Source: Microvirga massiliensis (GTDB taxonomy: Bacteria; Pseudomonadota; Alphaproteobacteria; Rhizobiales; Beijerinckiaceae). From it: a stretch of DNA of 64,000 nt. This document shows, one piece after another, positions 7,422 through 16,134 of this stretch. Under the pieces are notes generated by a model. That model was not told the origin of the DNA, searched no databases, and worked only from the letters and a program-made list of their open reading frames with translations. Position numbers and translations under genes: made by a program. How positions within the stretch are numbered: position 1 is the stretch's first letter; each line of letters opens with the position of its first letter. The stretch is taken from assembly GCF_001006805.1 (NCBI RefSeq), contig NZ_LN811356.1, positions 103,357 through 167,356 on the forward strand, in the 5' to 3' direction.

Positions 7422-9155
7422 ATGCCCACAGGACCCTTCGATCCGGCTCTCGTCGAGGCCGCCCAGACTGCCACCGCCTGGCCCTTCGAGGAGGCGCGCA
7501 AACTGATCGAACGGCTGAAAAGGACGGGCAAGAAGGAAATTGTCTTCGAGACGGGCTACGGACCGTCCGGCCTTCCCCATATCGGCACGTTCGGGGAGGT
7601 CGCGCGCACGAGCATGGTGCGCCATGCCTTCAGGATTCTCACGAACGACGCGGTTCCGACCCGTCTCGTCGCCTTCTCGGACGATCTCGACGGTCTCAGG
7701 AAGGTCCCCGAGAACATCCCGAACAAGGAACTCGTCGCCGGCGCGCTCAACAAGCCGCTCACGGAGGTTCCGGATCCGTTCGGCACGCATGAGAGCTTCG
7801 GGCATCACAACAACGCCCGGCTGCGCGCCTTCCTGGATGCCTTCGGGTTCGATTACGAATTCCTGTCCGCAACCGAGTGCTACAGGGCGGGCCACTTCGA
7901 CCGCACGCTCCTCACGGTCCTGGAGCGCTACGATGCCGTGATGGCGATCATGCTGCCCTCGCTACGGTCCGAGCGGCAGCAGACCTATTCCCCCTTCCTT
8001 CCGATCCATCCCCGCACCGGGCACGTGATGCAGGTGCCGATCGAGGAGCGCAAGCTCGATGGGGGCACGATCGTCTGGCGCGATCCCGAGAGTAGGGAGC
8101 TTTTCGAAACACCGGTCACCGGCGGGCACGCCAAGCTGCAGTGGAAGCCGGATTGGGCCATGCGCTGGGTGGCGCTTGGCGTCGACTACGAGATGGCCGG
8201 CAAGGACCTCATCGATTCTGTGAAGCTTTCGGGCGAGATCGCCCGTGCCCTCGGGGGCATGCCCCCGGAGGGGTTCAACTACGAGCTCTTCCTCGACGAG
8301 CACGGCTCCAAGATCTCCAAGTCGAAAGGAAACGGACTCACGATCGAGGAGTGGCTCGACTACGGAACCCAGGAAAGCCTCGCGCTTTTCATGTTCTCGA
8401 AGCCGCGCGAGGCGAAGCGCCTGTACTTCGACGTGATCCCACGGCAGGTCGACGACTATCTGACGTTTCTGGAGAAATTCCCGGGCCAGGATGTCAAGGC
8501 GCGCCTCGCAAACCCTGTTTGGCACATCCATGCCGGTGCGCCGCCTGCGCCCGAACTCATCTCCTCGGGCAGCGGTGGTCAGCCGGGCACCTCGATCTCG
8601 TATTCGATGCTGCTCAACCTCGCGGCCGTCGCAAATTCGGAAGATCCCGCGGTGCTCTGGGGATTCTTCCGGCGCTATGCGCCGGGTGTGTCGCCCGAAA
8701 CCCATCCGCGCCTGGACCAGCTCGTGCACCGCGCGATCCGCTACTATCAGGATTTCGTAAAGCCGCAGAAATCCTATCGGCTTCCGGACGAGGTGGAGGC
8801 TACCTCCCTCAAGCGTCTCTCGGATGCGCTTGCGGTCTTTGAAACCGGGCAACGCGAGGCAACGCCCGAGGCGATCCAGGAGGAGATCTATAATGTCGGG
8901 CGCACCGAGTCCCGATATCAGGACCTCAAGGCGAAGGGCGCGACGCCGGAACGCCCGGGCGTCTCGATCGAATGGTTCAACACGATCTATCAGGTCCTCC
9001 TGGGAGAGCCGCGCGGGCCGCGCTTCGGGTCCTTCATCGCGCTTTATGGCGTGCCCGAGACTCGGCGCCTGATCGAGCAGGCCCTCGCGGGCGATCTCGT
9101 GCGCGAGCATGAGGCGTTCCGCGCCGAGCGCCTCGCAGGAGGCCGACGGGCATGA
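7422..9155 (+). CDS. lysK: Lysyl-tRNA synthetase, class I
   Basis: Cytoplasmic enzyme of 577 residues that charges tRNA-Lys with lysine. It has the class I signatures: the HIGH-like PSGLPHIGTF near residue 50 and the KMSKS-like KISKSKGN near residue 300. Class I LysRS (archaeal/alphaproteobacterial type) is unrelated to the common class II LysS, and its presence supports an alphaproteobacterial origin. The C-terminal helical domain is complete. The ATG at 7422 (MPTGPFDPALV) is preferred over 7395. The stop overlaps the next gene start (ATGA at 9152), so lysK, the DUF952 gene and pyrD form a coupled operon. Confidence 0.95.
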   Translation: MPTGPFDPALVEAAQTATAWPFEEARKLIERLKRTGKKEIVFETGYGPSGLPHIGTFGEVARTSMVRHAFRILTNDAVPTRLVAFSDDLDGLRKVPENIPNKELVAGALNKPLTEVPDPFGTHESFGHHNNARLRAFLDAFGFDYEFLSATECYRAGHFDRTLLTVLERYDAVMAIMLPSLRSERQQTYSPFLPIHPRTGHVMQVPIEERKLDGGTIVWRDPESRELFETPVTGGHAKLQWKPDWAMRWVALGVDYEMAGKDLIDSVKLSGEIARALGGMPPEGFNYELFLDEHGSKISKSKGNGLTIEEWLDYGTQESLALFMFSKPREAKRLYFDVIPRQVDDYLTFLEKFPGQDVKARLANPVWHIHAGAPPAPELISSGSGGQPGTSISYSMLLNLAAVANSEDPAVLWGFFRRYAPGVSPETHPRLDQLVHRAIRYYQDFVKPQKSYRLPDEVEATSLKRLSDALAVFETGQREATPEAIQEEIYNVGRTESRYQDLKAKGATPERPGVSIEWFNTIYQVLLGEPRGPRFGSFIALYGVPETRRLIEQALAGDLVREHEAFRAERLAGGRRA

Positions 9156-9496
9156 TGCTGATCTACAAGATCTGCTCCCGCGCGTTGTGGGACGACGCGG
9201 AGGCGGCTGGCGTCTTCACCGGCGCGCCTGTCGATCACAGCGACGGGTTCATCCATTTCTCCACGGCGAAGCAGGTCGGGGAGACGGCCCGGCGTCACTT
9301 CGCGGGAGAACGGGACCTCGTCCTTGTTGCGGTGGCCTGCGAGGATCTCGGCGACGCCCTGCGCTTCGAGCCCTCGCGCGGCGGCGATCTTTTCCCGCAT
9401 CTCTATGGCTCCTTGCCGCTTTCCGCCGTGCGATCGGTCCGTGAACTGCCGCTCGGGCCGGGCGGGGAGCATGTCTTTCCCAGGCTCCCGGCGTGA
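9152..9496 (+). CDS. DUF952 domain protein
   Basis: Small cytoplasmic protein of 114 residues that is almost entirely a DUF952 domain: YKICSRALWDDAEAAGVFTGAPVDHSDGFIHFSTA at the front, and FPHLYGSLPLSAV near the end. The conserved Asp-Gly-Phe-Ile-His-Phe-Ser core suggests a ligand or catalytic pocket related to ADP-ribose/tRNA 2'-phosphotransferase-like folds, but no activity is established. It is coupled at both ends: ATG overlaps the lysK stop, and its stop overlaps the GTG of pyrD. The DUF952-pyrD pairing is frequent in Rhizobiales. Confidence 0.88.
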   Translation: MMLIYKICSRALWDDAEAAGVFTGAPVDHSDGFIHFSTAKQVGETARRHFAGERDLVLVAVACEDLGDALRFEPSRGGDLFPHLYGSLPLSAVRSVRELPLGPGGEHVFPRLPA

Positions 9497-10581
9497 TCGG
9501 CCGGCTTTTTCCGTTCGCCAAGCCCGTGCTGAACGGGTTGGACCCTGAGACTGCCCATGCTCTGACGATCCGCGGCTTGTCGTTTCTGCCGGCGCTGTCC
9601 CCGCCGCCCGACGATCCGCGTCTTCATATGGATGTGCTCGGCCGGCGGTTTCCCAACCCGGTCGGCTTGGCCGCCGGCTACGACAAGCAGTGCGAAGTTC
9701 CGGATCAGTTGTTCGCTCTGGGATTCGGGTTCGTGGAACTCGGAGGGGTGGTCCCCGAGCCGCAGCCGGGCAATCTGCGGCCACGGGTGTTCCGCCTGCT
9801 GCGCGACGAGGCCGTGATCAACCGCATGGGCCTCAACAGCGATGGCCTTTCAGTCGTCCGGCAGCGACTGGAACGGCGCCGGGGGCGCACCGGGATCGTC
9901 GGCGTGAACATCGGCGCCAACAAGGACTCGACGGACCGAATCAGGGATTATGTGATGTGTATCGAGGCTCTTTGCGGCCTCGTGGATTTCCTGACCGTCA
10001 ACGTCTCGTCGCCGAATACACCGGGACTCCGGGATCTCCAGGGCGAGGCGTTTCTGGATGAAATCCTGGCGCGCGCCGTCGAAGCGCGCGCCCGGCGTGA
10101 AGCCTCTGCGGGCAGGACTGCGCTTCTCCTGAAGATCTCCCCCGATCTCGCCCTCGATGCGCTCGATGGGATCGTCGCGACGGTCCTGCGTCGCGGCCTC
10201 GATGGCCTGATCGTGTCGAACACGACGGTGACCCGTCCCGTGACTCTGCGGGAGCATGATCTCGCGACGGAGGCCGGGGGGCTTTCCGGACACCCTCTGT
10301 TCCGGCTCTCGACGAGGATCCTGGCCGAAACCGCGCTGCGCGTTGAAGGCCGCGTGCCGATCATCGGAGTCGGCGGCATCGACTCCGCGGAGGCAGCCTG
10401 GACCAAGATCCTGGCCGGGGCGAGCCTCGTGCAGCTCTATACCGCCCTTGTCTATCGGGGACCGGACCTGATTTCCACGATCAAGGAAGGTCTTGTCCGA
10501 CAGATCGAGCGGGAGCACCTTCCGGGCCTTGCTGCGGCGGTTGGCCGTGACGCGATGATCATCGCGCGCGAGTTCGCCTGA
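9493..10581 (+). CDS. pyrD: Dihydroorotate dehydrogenase (quinone), class 2
   Basis: Inner-membrane-associated flavoenzyme of 362 residues for the fourth step of UMP synthesis, oxidising dihydroorotate and passing electrons to ubiquinone. It has the N-terminal amphipathic membrane-binding helices (residues 1-35, LDPETAHALTIRGL), the FMN-binding barrel with NPVGLAAGYDK and NRMGLNSDG, the NVSSPNTPGLRDLQ segment holding the catalytic-base serine typical of class 2, and IIGVGGIDSAEAAWTKILAGASLVQLYTALVYRGP at the phosphate site. It starts at a GTG at 9493 overlapping the previous stop (GTGA). Confidence 0.96.
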   Translation: MIGRLFPFAKPVLNGLDPETAHALTIRGLSFLPALSPPPDDPRLHMDVLGRRFPNPVGLAAGYDKQCEVPDQLFALGFGFVELGGVVPEPQPGNLRPRVFRLLRDEAVINRMGLNSDGLSVVRQRLERRRGRTGIVGVNIGANKDSTDRIRDYVMCIEALCGLVDFLTVNVSSPNTPGLRDLQGEAFLDEILARAVEARARREASAGRTALLLKISPDLALDALDGIVATVLRRGLDGLIVSNTTVTRPVTLREHDLATEAGGLSGHPLFRLSTRILAETALRVEGRVPIIGVGGIDSAEAAWTKILAGASLVQLYTALVYRGPDLISTIKEGLVRQIEREHLPGLAAAVGRDAMIIAREFA

Positions 10582-10600
10582 CCTCGAACCGGAGCGTCGC

Positions 10601-11950
10601 TCAGGCCTGCTGCGCGACAGGATCTCGCGGGAACTCGGCGTGCATGGCACGGAAAGTCCGGCGCGTCAGTCGCTGATAAAGGAAGGCCTGACCCAGCCCC
10701 CGTGCGCTCAGGAAAACCAGAAAGGCGATCCACAGGCCGGTATTATTCAGGGACGCGCCGAAGTAGAGCACGGCCGCATAGAGTCCGAAGGCGATGAGCA
10801 TGAGGTCCCGCGTCGCGCGGGTCCAGGTAGCTCCGATATAGATGCCGTCGAATGCGAAGGCTGCGGCTCCGAGGATCGGAGTCAGCGCGGCGTAGACGAG
10901 GAAATCCCGAGCCGCTTTGCGCACCTCGGGGCTCGTGGTGACGAAATCGATGAAGTGTTCGCCCCCGGCGAGGAACAGAGCCGATACGACAAGGCCTGAT
11001 GCCAGGCTCCAGAGCAGGCTCAGACGGACGGCCTTGCGGAAGCCGCGCTCGTCGCGGGCGCCGACCGCCTGGCCGCAGAGAGTCTCCGCGGCGGTCGCGA
11101 AGCCATCGAGACAATAGCCGCCGATCAGGAACAGGTTGTAGAGCACGGCATTTGCCGCGAGAGTGACATCCCCCGCTCTGGCCCCGGCGGAACTGAACAG
11201 GACGAAGGCGAGCACGAGCGCGATCGTGCGGATCATGATATCCCGATTGACGGCGAGCATGCGCAGCAACGCCGTTCGATCCACCACCTCGGCAATAGGC
11301 ATGGCAAACGGATTCGAGCCGAGTCGGCGCAGGATGATGATTCCCAGGATGACGCCGACCATCTCGGCGATGGTAGTCCCGATTGCTGCACCGGCGACTC
11401 CGAGTTGCGCGAACACCACCAGCGCGATCGTCAGGACCACGTTGGTGAGATTGATGCTCACCTGGAGCACGAGGCCCAGATCGGTCCGGCCGCGCCCGAG
11501 TGTCGACCCGAGGATCGCATAATTCGCCAGCGTGAAGGGCGCGGACCAGATCCGGATGTAGAAATAGAGTGCGAGCGGTTCCTGGACCGCGGCGCTCGCG
11601 CCGCTGATGGCGAAGGCCACGCTGCCGATCGGAACCTGCAGCACCAGCAGCACGAAGCCAATGGCGGCGCCGACACACAAGGCGCGCACCAATGTGCGAT
11701 CGATCTCCGCCCGATCTCCTGCACCGGTTGCCTGCGCGGTGAGACCTGCGGTCGCCATCCTGAGGGAACCAAAGCTCCAGAACAGGAAATCGAAGATGAC
11801 GGCGCCGAGGGCTACCGCACCGAGCAGATGTGCTTCGCCGAGGCGACCGATCACTGTCGCGTCCACGAGCCCGAGCAGGGGCGTCGTGACGTGCGACAGC
11901 ATCATCGGGACCGCAAGGGTCAGGATCCGGCGGTTGTTCACCTCGAGCAT
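10601..11950 (-). CDS. MATE-family efflux transporter
   Basis: Inner-membrane antiporter of 449 residues with about 12 hydrophobic segments in two homologous halves. The first opens LTLAVPMMLSHVTTPLLGLVDATVIGRLG, a clear DinF/NorM-type MATE motif. MATE proteins export organic cations or drugs using Na+ or H+ gradients. The DinF-like branch is suggested by the FDFLFWSFGSLRMATAGL segment. It converges on pyrD with only 19 bases between the stops and no evident terminator. Substrate is not predictable. Confidence 0.93.
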   Translation of the reverse strand: MLEVNNRRILTLAVPMMLSHVTTPLLGLVDATVIGRLGEAHLLGAVALGAVIFDFLFWSFGSLRMATAGLTAQATGAGDRAEIDRTLVRALCVGAAIGFVLLVLQVPIGSVAFAISGASAAVQEPLALYFYIRIWSAPFTLANYAILGSTLGRGRTDLGLVLQVSINLTNVVLTIALVVFAQLGVAGAAIGTTIAEMVGVILGIIILRRLGSNPFAMPIAEVVDRTALLRMLAVNRDIMIRTIALVLAFVLFSSAGARAGDVTLAANAVLYNLFLIGGYCLDGFATAAETLCGQAVGARDERGFRKAVRLSLLWSLASGLVVSALFLAGGEHFIDFVTTSPEVRKAARDFLVYAALTPILGAAAFAFDGIYIGATWTRATRDLMLIAFGLYAAVLYFGASLNNTGLWIAFLVFLSARGLGQAFLYQRLTRRTFRAMHAEFPRDPVAQQA

Positions 11951-12039
11951 CGATCTGGACTCTATACGGCCGGCGGGCCGGGGCCCTCACGCTGAGACGG
12001 GGGTGACGCGGAGAAAAGCGAACGGTGCCGGCGTGCCTC

Positions 12040-12300
12040 TCACCTGCGCCCGAAGAGACGTGACAGGAGCCAGAGCGGGACGACGACGACGGCCCCGTAG
12101 AGGATCCAGCGCAGGACGTCCCGGACACTCTCGAAGCTGATGTCCAGGATGGAGCGGAGCCAATTGAAGAGCCCCTCGAACAGTGCAAAGGGCGTCAGGT
12201 CGAGATACGCCATGAAGGCGCCGACGAGGAGTGACAGGAACAGGAGCTTGACGAGGACCGAGCCGGGCGAGCCGCCCATAAAACGGTTCAGGTTCGACAT
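12040..12300 (-). CDS. DUF6460-like small membrane protein
   Basis: An 86-residue protein beginning MSNLNRFMGGSPGSVLVKLLFLSLLVGAFM, with two hydrophobic helices (about residues 14-32 and 62-80) and a short amphipathic stretch between (FNWLRSILDISFESVRDVLRW). The pattern matches small alphaproteobacterial proteins grouped as DUF6460. Function is unknown and an inner-membrane location is expected. The ATG at 12300 is chosen because the conserved MSN...GGSP start lies there. A further upstream ATG at 12369 would reach into the divergent esterase gene. Confidence 0.7.
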   Translation of the reverse strand: MSNLNRFMGGSPGSVLVKLLFLSLLVGAFMAYLDLTPFALFEGLFNWLRSILDISFESVRDVLRWILYGAVVVVPLWLLSRLFGRR

Positions 12301-12383
12301 GCTCCTCCTCCACCCCGTGCCTCGATGGCGTGATATGGGGGTCTTTGCAGGCTGCCGCCATGAAGGCAACCCTCGGGAAGTGC

Positions 12384-13373
12384 ATGGCTCTTCTCAGCCT
12401 GCGGAAGAGCCGAAGAGGATTGGAAGTCTTGAACCTGAACCCCGCCCTGTTCGATCCGGCTGCCATTGACGAGGAGATCGCCGCGCAGAACGCCGAGATC
12501 GTCGCCAAGCTTTCGGCCCTGCCGGACCAGTGGTCCGTGCCGCCCGCCGTCATTCGCGAGCGGCGGCGCCAGGGACTCGGACCATTCCCACCGATGCCCA
12601 AGAGTGCACGAGCCGAGATCTTGACGATCCCGGGTCCGGCTGCGCCGCTGGACCTGCGCATCATCGCGCCGGAGGAGCCGCGGGGTGTCTATCTCCACAT
12701 TCACGGCGGCGGATGGACCTTCGGCACCTCGGAGGAGCAGGATCCCTGGCTCGATCGGATCGCGAGCAATGGCTTCGTGTGCATCTCCGTCGAATACAGG
12801 CTCGCTCCGGAACATCCCTATCCTGCGGCGCCGGACGATTGCGAGGCGGCCGCTCTCTGGCTCCTGCGGGAAGGAAAGAAGCGGTTCGGGACGACATTGT
12901 TCACGATCGGCGGCGAATCCGCCGGAGCGCACCTCTCCGTCGTGACCTTGCTGCGGCTCCGGGATCGTCACGGCATTCGGCCCTTCGCGGGCGCCAACCT
13001 GTTTGCAGGATGTTACGACCTCTCGCTGACGCCGAGCGCAGCGCGCTGGGGCACCGAGAAGCTCATCCTGAACACCCGCGATATCCAGACTTTCGCGGAC
13101 AATTTCCTGAGTCCCGACGTGGATCGCAGAAATCCCGACGTGTCGCCGCTCCATGCAGATCTTGAAGGAATGCCGCCGGCCTCGTTCAGTGTCGGAACGC
13201 GGGATCCGCTCGTGGACGACACGCTTTTCATGCAGGCGCGCTGGATTGCGGCCGGGAATGCGGCCGAACTCGCTCTCTGGCCCGGCGGATGTCACGTGTT
13301 TCCGCGCTTCGAGAGTGCTCTTACGGAGCGTGCGCTCGCCCGAATTGACGCATTCATGAGCGGTTTGGTCTGA
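12384..13373 (+). CDS. Alpha/beta hydrolase, HSL-type (family IV) esterase
   Basis: Probable carboxylesterase of about 329 residues. The oxyanion-hole motif HGGGW, the nucleophile elbow GGESAGAH (GxSxG), the acid in GTRDPLVDD and the histidine in GGCHVFPRF make a complete Ser-Asp-His triad of the hormone-sensitive-lipase family. Such enzymes cleave short-chain acyl esters. No signal peptide is clear, so it is likely cytoplasmic. The start is uncertain: ATG 12384 (used here), ATG 12360 and TTG 12430 are all possible, because homology becomes clear only at about NPALFDPAAIDEEI. It stands alone and converges on the acyltransferase gene. Confidence 0.87.
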   Translation: MALLSLRKSRRGLEVLNLNPALFDPAAIDEEIAAQNAEIVAKLSALPDQWSVPPAVIRERRRQGLGPFPPMPKSARAEILTIPGPAAPLDLRIIAPEEPRGVYLHIHGGGWTFGTSEEQDPWLDRIASNGFVCISVEYRLAPEHPYPAAPDDCEAAALWLLREGKKRFGTTLFTIGGESAGAHLSVVTLLRLRDRHGIRPFAGANLFAGCYDLSLTPSAARWGTEKLILNTRDIQTFADNFLSPDVDRRNPDVSPLHADLEGMPPASFSVGTRDPLVDDTLFMQARWIAAGNAAELALWPGGCHVFPRFESALTERALARIDAFMSGLV

Positions 13374-13466
13374 AGGCGATGAGCAAATATGCCATCGTGT
13401 GCGGGATGGAGCTCATGCGCTTTCAGTTGCGCATTTCCGGAGAGTGCAGCGGTTCACCCCTCACCC

Positions 13467-13484
13467 GCCGCCCGCAAGGGCGGC
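13467..13484. terminator. Hairpin between convergent genes
   Basis: GCCGCCC-GCAA-GGGCGGC: a perfect 7-bp GC stem with a GCAA (GNRA) tetraloop. It lies 94 bp after the esterase stop and 18 bp after the leftward acyltransferase stop. There is no T-run on either side, so termination may be weak or Rho-assisted, but its position between converging stops suggests a shared bidirectional terminator. Confidence 0.5.
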
Positions 13485-13501
13485 AGCGCTAACGTCCAGG
13501 A

Positions 13502-14542
13502 TTAATATTCGCTCTTCGCCCATCTTTCGCGGATGTGGAACCGCGCCGGCTCGTCGGCACGGTCGTACACAAACCAATTCAACCTGTCCGCCTCGATGAA
13601 GAAGACCGCACTCGCGAGCGTGTTCTCGTTGTCCGGATCCTCGGGATCATCGCGTCGGATCGGAAGACCGGGACCAGCCGTATCCCGGAGGATCGCGAGC
13701 GGATCACATCCCTCAGCTACGAGAGCGTCACCCCGCTTCTGGCGCGATCCGGAAGAATCCGTAATGACCTGGGGAACGCTCGCCGCCTCCTCGTGAACGA
13801 GATGGTTGGCGTGGAGAGCGGGCGCTGAAATTTCGCGGACCGAGCAGATCCCGGACGTGAACTCGACGCTGAGCAGTCGAGGATCGCCGACCTGTGCAAG
13901 CGTGAGATGAAACGCGCCCGAACGCTTCGCTGAACGGATCAGCTCCGTGGCGGAATCGAGGGTAGGGCAGTCGAGCACCGCACGTGTCAGGACCATGCGG
14001 GGAAGGCCCTCGGCGGCATCCCGCACCCGGATGTTGTTGACCGTCTGCACCAGGCCATGATCCGTCGCCGCGAAAGTGTGTCCCGGGATCGAGCCCGGAT
14101 AGACGAAGGCCGTGAAGGGAACGCCGCCGCTCGAGTCGATGCGGGCGAGGGCGCAGAACCCATTGAGGCCCGGATCCCCGTCCTCGTTATGGGCGACCAC
14201 GCGGCGCTCGCCCGGAATCTGGACCGTGGTGCAGCCATCGGGCGCCATGGCCCAGAGGTCGCCGCGGCAGTTCCAGGCGAAGACCTCGTCGAACGGCAGT
14301 TCGAGACCGTCGGCGAGCCCGCGCAACTCGGCGAAGTAGCGCGGGAATTTAGCCTCCACCTCACGAGCCATGGCGAGGAGCCGTGCATTCGAGCGATGGG
14401 CAGCGACGCTCGCCCAAGCGGGTGTCGACTTGAGATACTGATGAACGATATGCGCTCCGAAACGGCCGAGCGCTGCGCCGGCCTCGTATGGTTCTCCCGA
14501 AATCTCGAGGAGCTCGAGGTGGGCGCGTGTGTCAGTGGACAT
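13502..14542 (-). CDS. C45-family (penicillin acyltransferase-like) autoproteolytic acyltransferase/hydrolase
   Basis: Protein of 346 residues resembling isopenicillin-N acyltransferase (peptidase family C45, Ntn-hydrolase fold). These are made as precursors that cleave themselves before a cysteine, which then becomes the N-terminal nucleophile and acts on amide bonds. The likely site is Gly-Cys in APDGCTTVQI, followed by the typical VVAHNEDGDPG strand. Family members hydrolyse or exchange N-acyl groups on amino acids, amines or beta-lactams. It is the last gene of the leftward RpiR/aminotransferase/ABC operon and overlaps the ATPase gene by 11 bp. It may therefore deacylate the imported substrate. 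No signal peptide is evident, suggesting cytoplasmic action. Confidence 0.82.
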   Translation of the reverse strand: MSTDTRAHLELLEISGEPYEAGAALGRFGAHIVHQYLKSTPAWASVAAHRSNARLLAMAREVEAKFPRYFAELRGLADGLELPFDEVFAWNCRGDLWAMAPDGCTTVQIPGERRVVAHNEDGDPGLNGFCALARIDSSGGVPFTAFVYPGSIPGHTFAATDHGLVQTVNNIRVRDAAEGLPRMVLTRAVLDCPTLDSATELIRSAKRSGAFHLTLAQVGDPRLLSVEFTSGICSVREISAPALHANHLVHEEAASVPQVITDSSGSRQKRGDALVAEGCDPLAILRDTAGPGLPIRRDDPEDPDNENTLASAVFFIEADRLNWFVYDRADEPARFHIRERWAKSEY

Positions 14543-15260
14543 GCTGAAGAAAGTCCCGGAGGCGGGGATTGTCGGGATTGTCGAGGAGGCCGGAGGGTGG
14601 GCCGTCGACGGTGATCTTGCCCTTCTCCATGAAGATGAGCCGCGTGCCGACCTTGCGCGCGAAGGCCATTTCATGAGTCACGACGATCATCGTCATGCCC
14701 TCATCCGCGAGACCCTGCATCACGCGGAGCACTTCGTGGCGTAGTTCCGGGTCGAGGGCGGAGGTAGGCTCGTCGAACAGCATGAGCTTCGGCTTGACGG
14801 CGAGTGCCCGGGCAATCGCCACCCGCTGCTGCTGGCCGCCGGACAGCTCGCTCGGCAGATGGCCGGCGCGATCCGCGAGTCCGACCTTGGCGAGAAGCTC
14901 CCGCGCGAGTTCCTCGGCCTCCTGCTTGGAGGCCCCACGCACACGTCGAGGCCCGAAGGCGACATTCTGCAGTGCCGTCATCTGCGGAAACAGGTTGAAC
15001 TGCTGGAAGACCATGCCGGCTTCCTGGCGGATCAGACGGACCTGCCGTGCACCATCGCGGACGCTCAGACCATCGACGATCAGATCACCGCCATCGATCG
15101 CCTCGAGCGCATTGATGCAGCGCAGGAGCGTGGATTTGCCCGAGCCCGATGGACCGATGAGAACCACCTTCTCGCCGACATCGATCGACAGGTCGACTTC
15201 GTCGAGGATGGTCGTCGAGCCGAATCTCTTGGTGACCTGCTTGAATTCCACGATGCTCAT
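14532..15260 (-). CDS. Polar amino-acid ABC importer, ATPase subunit (GlnQ-like)
   Basis: ATPase of 242 residues from the ATG at 15260 (MSIVEFKQVTKRFG). It shows Walker A GPSGSGKSTLLRCIN, Q-loop VFQQFNLFPQMTALQNV, signature LSGGQQQRVAIARAL, Walker B LMLFDEPTSALDPE and switch region VVTHEMAFARKV. These are the exact hallmarks of the polar amino-acid uptake (GlnQ/HisP/ArtP) family. It works with the permease and binding protein encoded just upstream. An upstream ATG at 15311 would add 17 non-conserved residues. Confidence 0.95.
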   Translation of the reverse strand: MSIVEFKQVTKRFGSTTILDEVDLSIDVGEKVVLIGPSGSGKSTLLRCINALEAIDGGDLIVDGLSVRDGARQVRLIRQEAGMVFQQFNLFPQMTALQNVAFGPRRVRGASKQEAEELARELLAKVGLADRAGHLPSELSGGQQQRVAIARALAVKPKLMLFDEPTSALDPELRHEVLRVMQGLADEGMTMIVVTHEMAFARKVGTRLIFMEKGKITVDGPPSGLLDNPDNPRLRDFLQHVH

Positions 15261-15326
15261 GGATTGCGCATCCTCTCTTGGATCAGCCCAAGGACCGGGA
15301 TTGCAGAACACGACATGCTGAAGTGC

Positions 15327-15992
15327 TCACAGGATACGCATTCTCTTCTCGGTCATCCTGAGGATCAGCGTCAGCGTACCCGTCATGATGAGATAAAAAA
15401 CGGCCACCGCGGACCAGATCTCGACGGCCCTGAAGTTGGCCGCCATGATCTCCTGGCCCTGGCGGGTCAGCTCTCCGACCCCGATGACGATGAAGAGCGA
15501 CGTGTCCTTCAAGCTGACGATGAATTGATTGCCGAGCGCCGGGATCATCCGGCGGAACGCGAGCGGACCTATGATGTAGAGCAGGACCTTCCAGAACGGC
15601 AGGCCGAGGGCGAGGCCTGCCTCGCGCAGGCCGCGATGCACGGAGAGAAACGAGCCGCGGACGATCTCGGCAATATAGGCACCGGAATTCACGACAATCG
15701 CCGTGATCGCGGCCGAGAGGGGATTAATGCGGATCTCCGCCAGCAGCGGCAGGGCGAAGTAGATGAACATCACCTGAACGACGATCGGCGTGCCGCGGAT
15801 CACTTCGATATAGACGAACGCGATCGCATTCAGGATGGCGTTCCCGTAGGCGCGCATCAGGCCAGCCAGCACCCCGATGACGAAACCTCCCACCAGCCCT
15901 GCGAGCGCGATCAGAACCGTCAGCTGAGCGCCCTGCAGCAGCGCGGGAATCGCATCCCAGACAACCGACCACTCGAAATCCATCGTTCTCAT
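15327..15992 (-). CDS. Polar amino-acid ABC importer, permease subunit (GlnP-like)
   Basis: Inner-membrane protein of 221 residues with about five hydrophobic helices. Family marks are LLQGAQLTVLIALAGLVGGF, the VIRGTPIVVQVMFIYFALPLL segment, and the EAA-loop EAGLALGLPFWKVLLYIIGPLAFRRMIPALGNQF that docks the ATPase. Only one permease gene is present, so the channel is probably a homodimer, as in GlnP systems. It follows the binding-protein gene after a 142-bp gap with a strong hairpin. The alternative start at 15983 is three codons in. Confidence 0.94.
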   Translation of the reverse strand: MRTMDFEWSVVWDAIPALLQGAQLTVLIALAGLVGGFVIGVLAGLMRAYGNAILNAIAFVYIEVIRGTPIVVQVMFIYFALPLLAEIRINPLSAAITAIVVNSGAYIAEIVRGSFLSVHRGLREAGLALGLPFWKVLLYIIGPLAFRRMIPALGNQFIVSLKDTSLFIVIGVGELTRQGQEIMAANFRAVEIWSAVAVFYLIMTGTLTLILRMTEKRMRIL

Positions 15993-16086
15993 CCTTCGCC
16001 CGCGCCGGTGCTATGCCAGACACGTGGGTGGGCTAGAGGCGGCCCATCGGCAGGTCGCCTCTTTTGGTGGTTTCGAACGCGTGCCT

Positions 16087-16113
16087 CGCAGTGAGGCAGC
16101 CTGTCTCACTGCG
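16087..16113 (-). promoter_or_regulatory. Intercistronic hairpin between binding-protein and permease genes
   Basis: CGCAGTGAG and CTCACTGCG form a perfect 9-bp stem around a 9-base loop that itself contains CAG/CTG. It lies 21 bp after the binding-protein stop and about 95 bp before the permease start on the same transcript. Hairpins in this position are known to protect the upstream mRNA or attenuate read-through, giving excess binding protein over membrane subunits. There is no T-run. Confidence 0.45.
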
Positions 16114-16134
16114 AAGAATTGCGACCCTCTGCGC

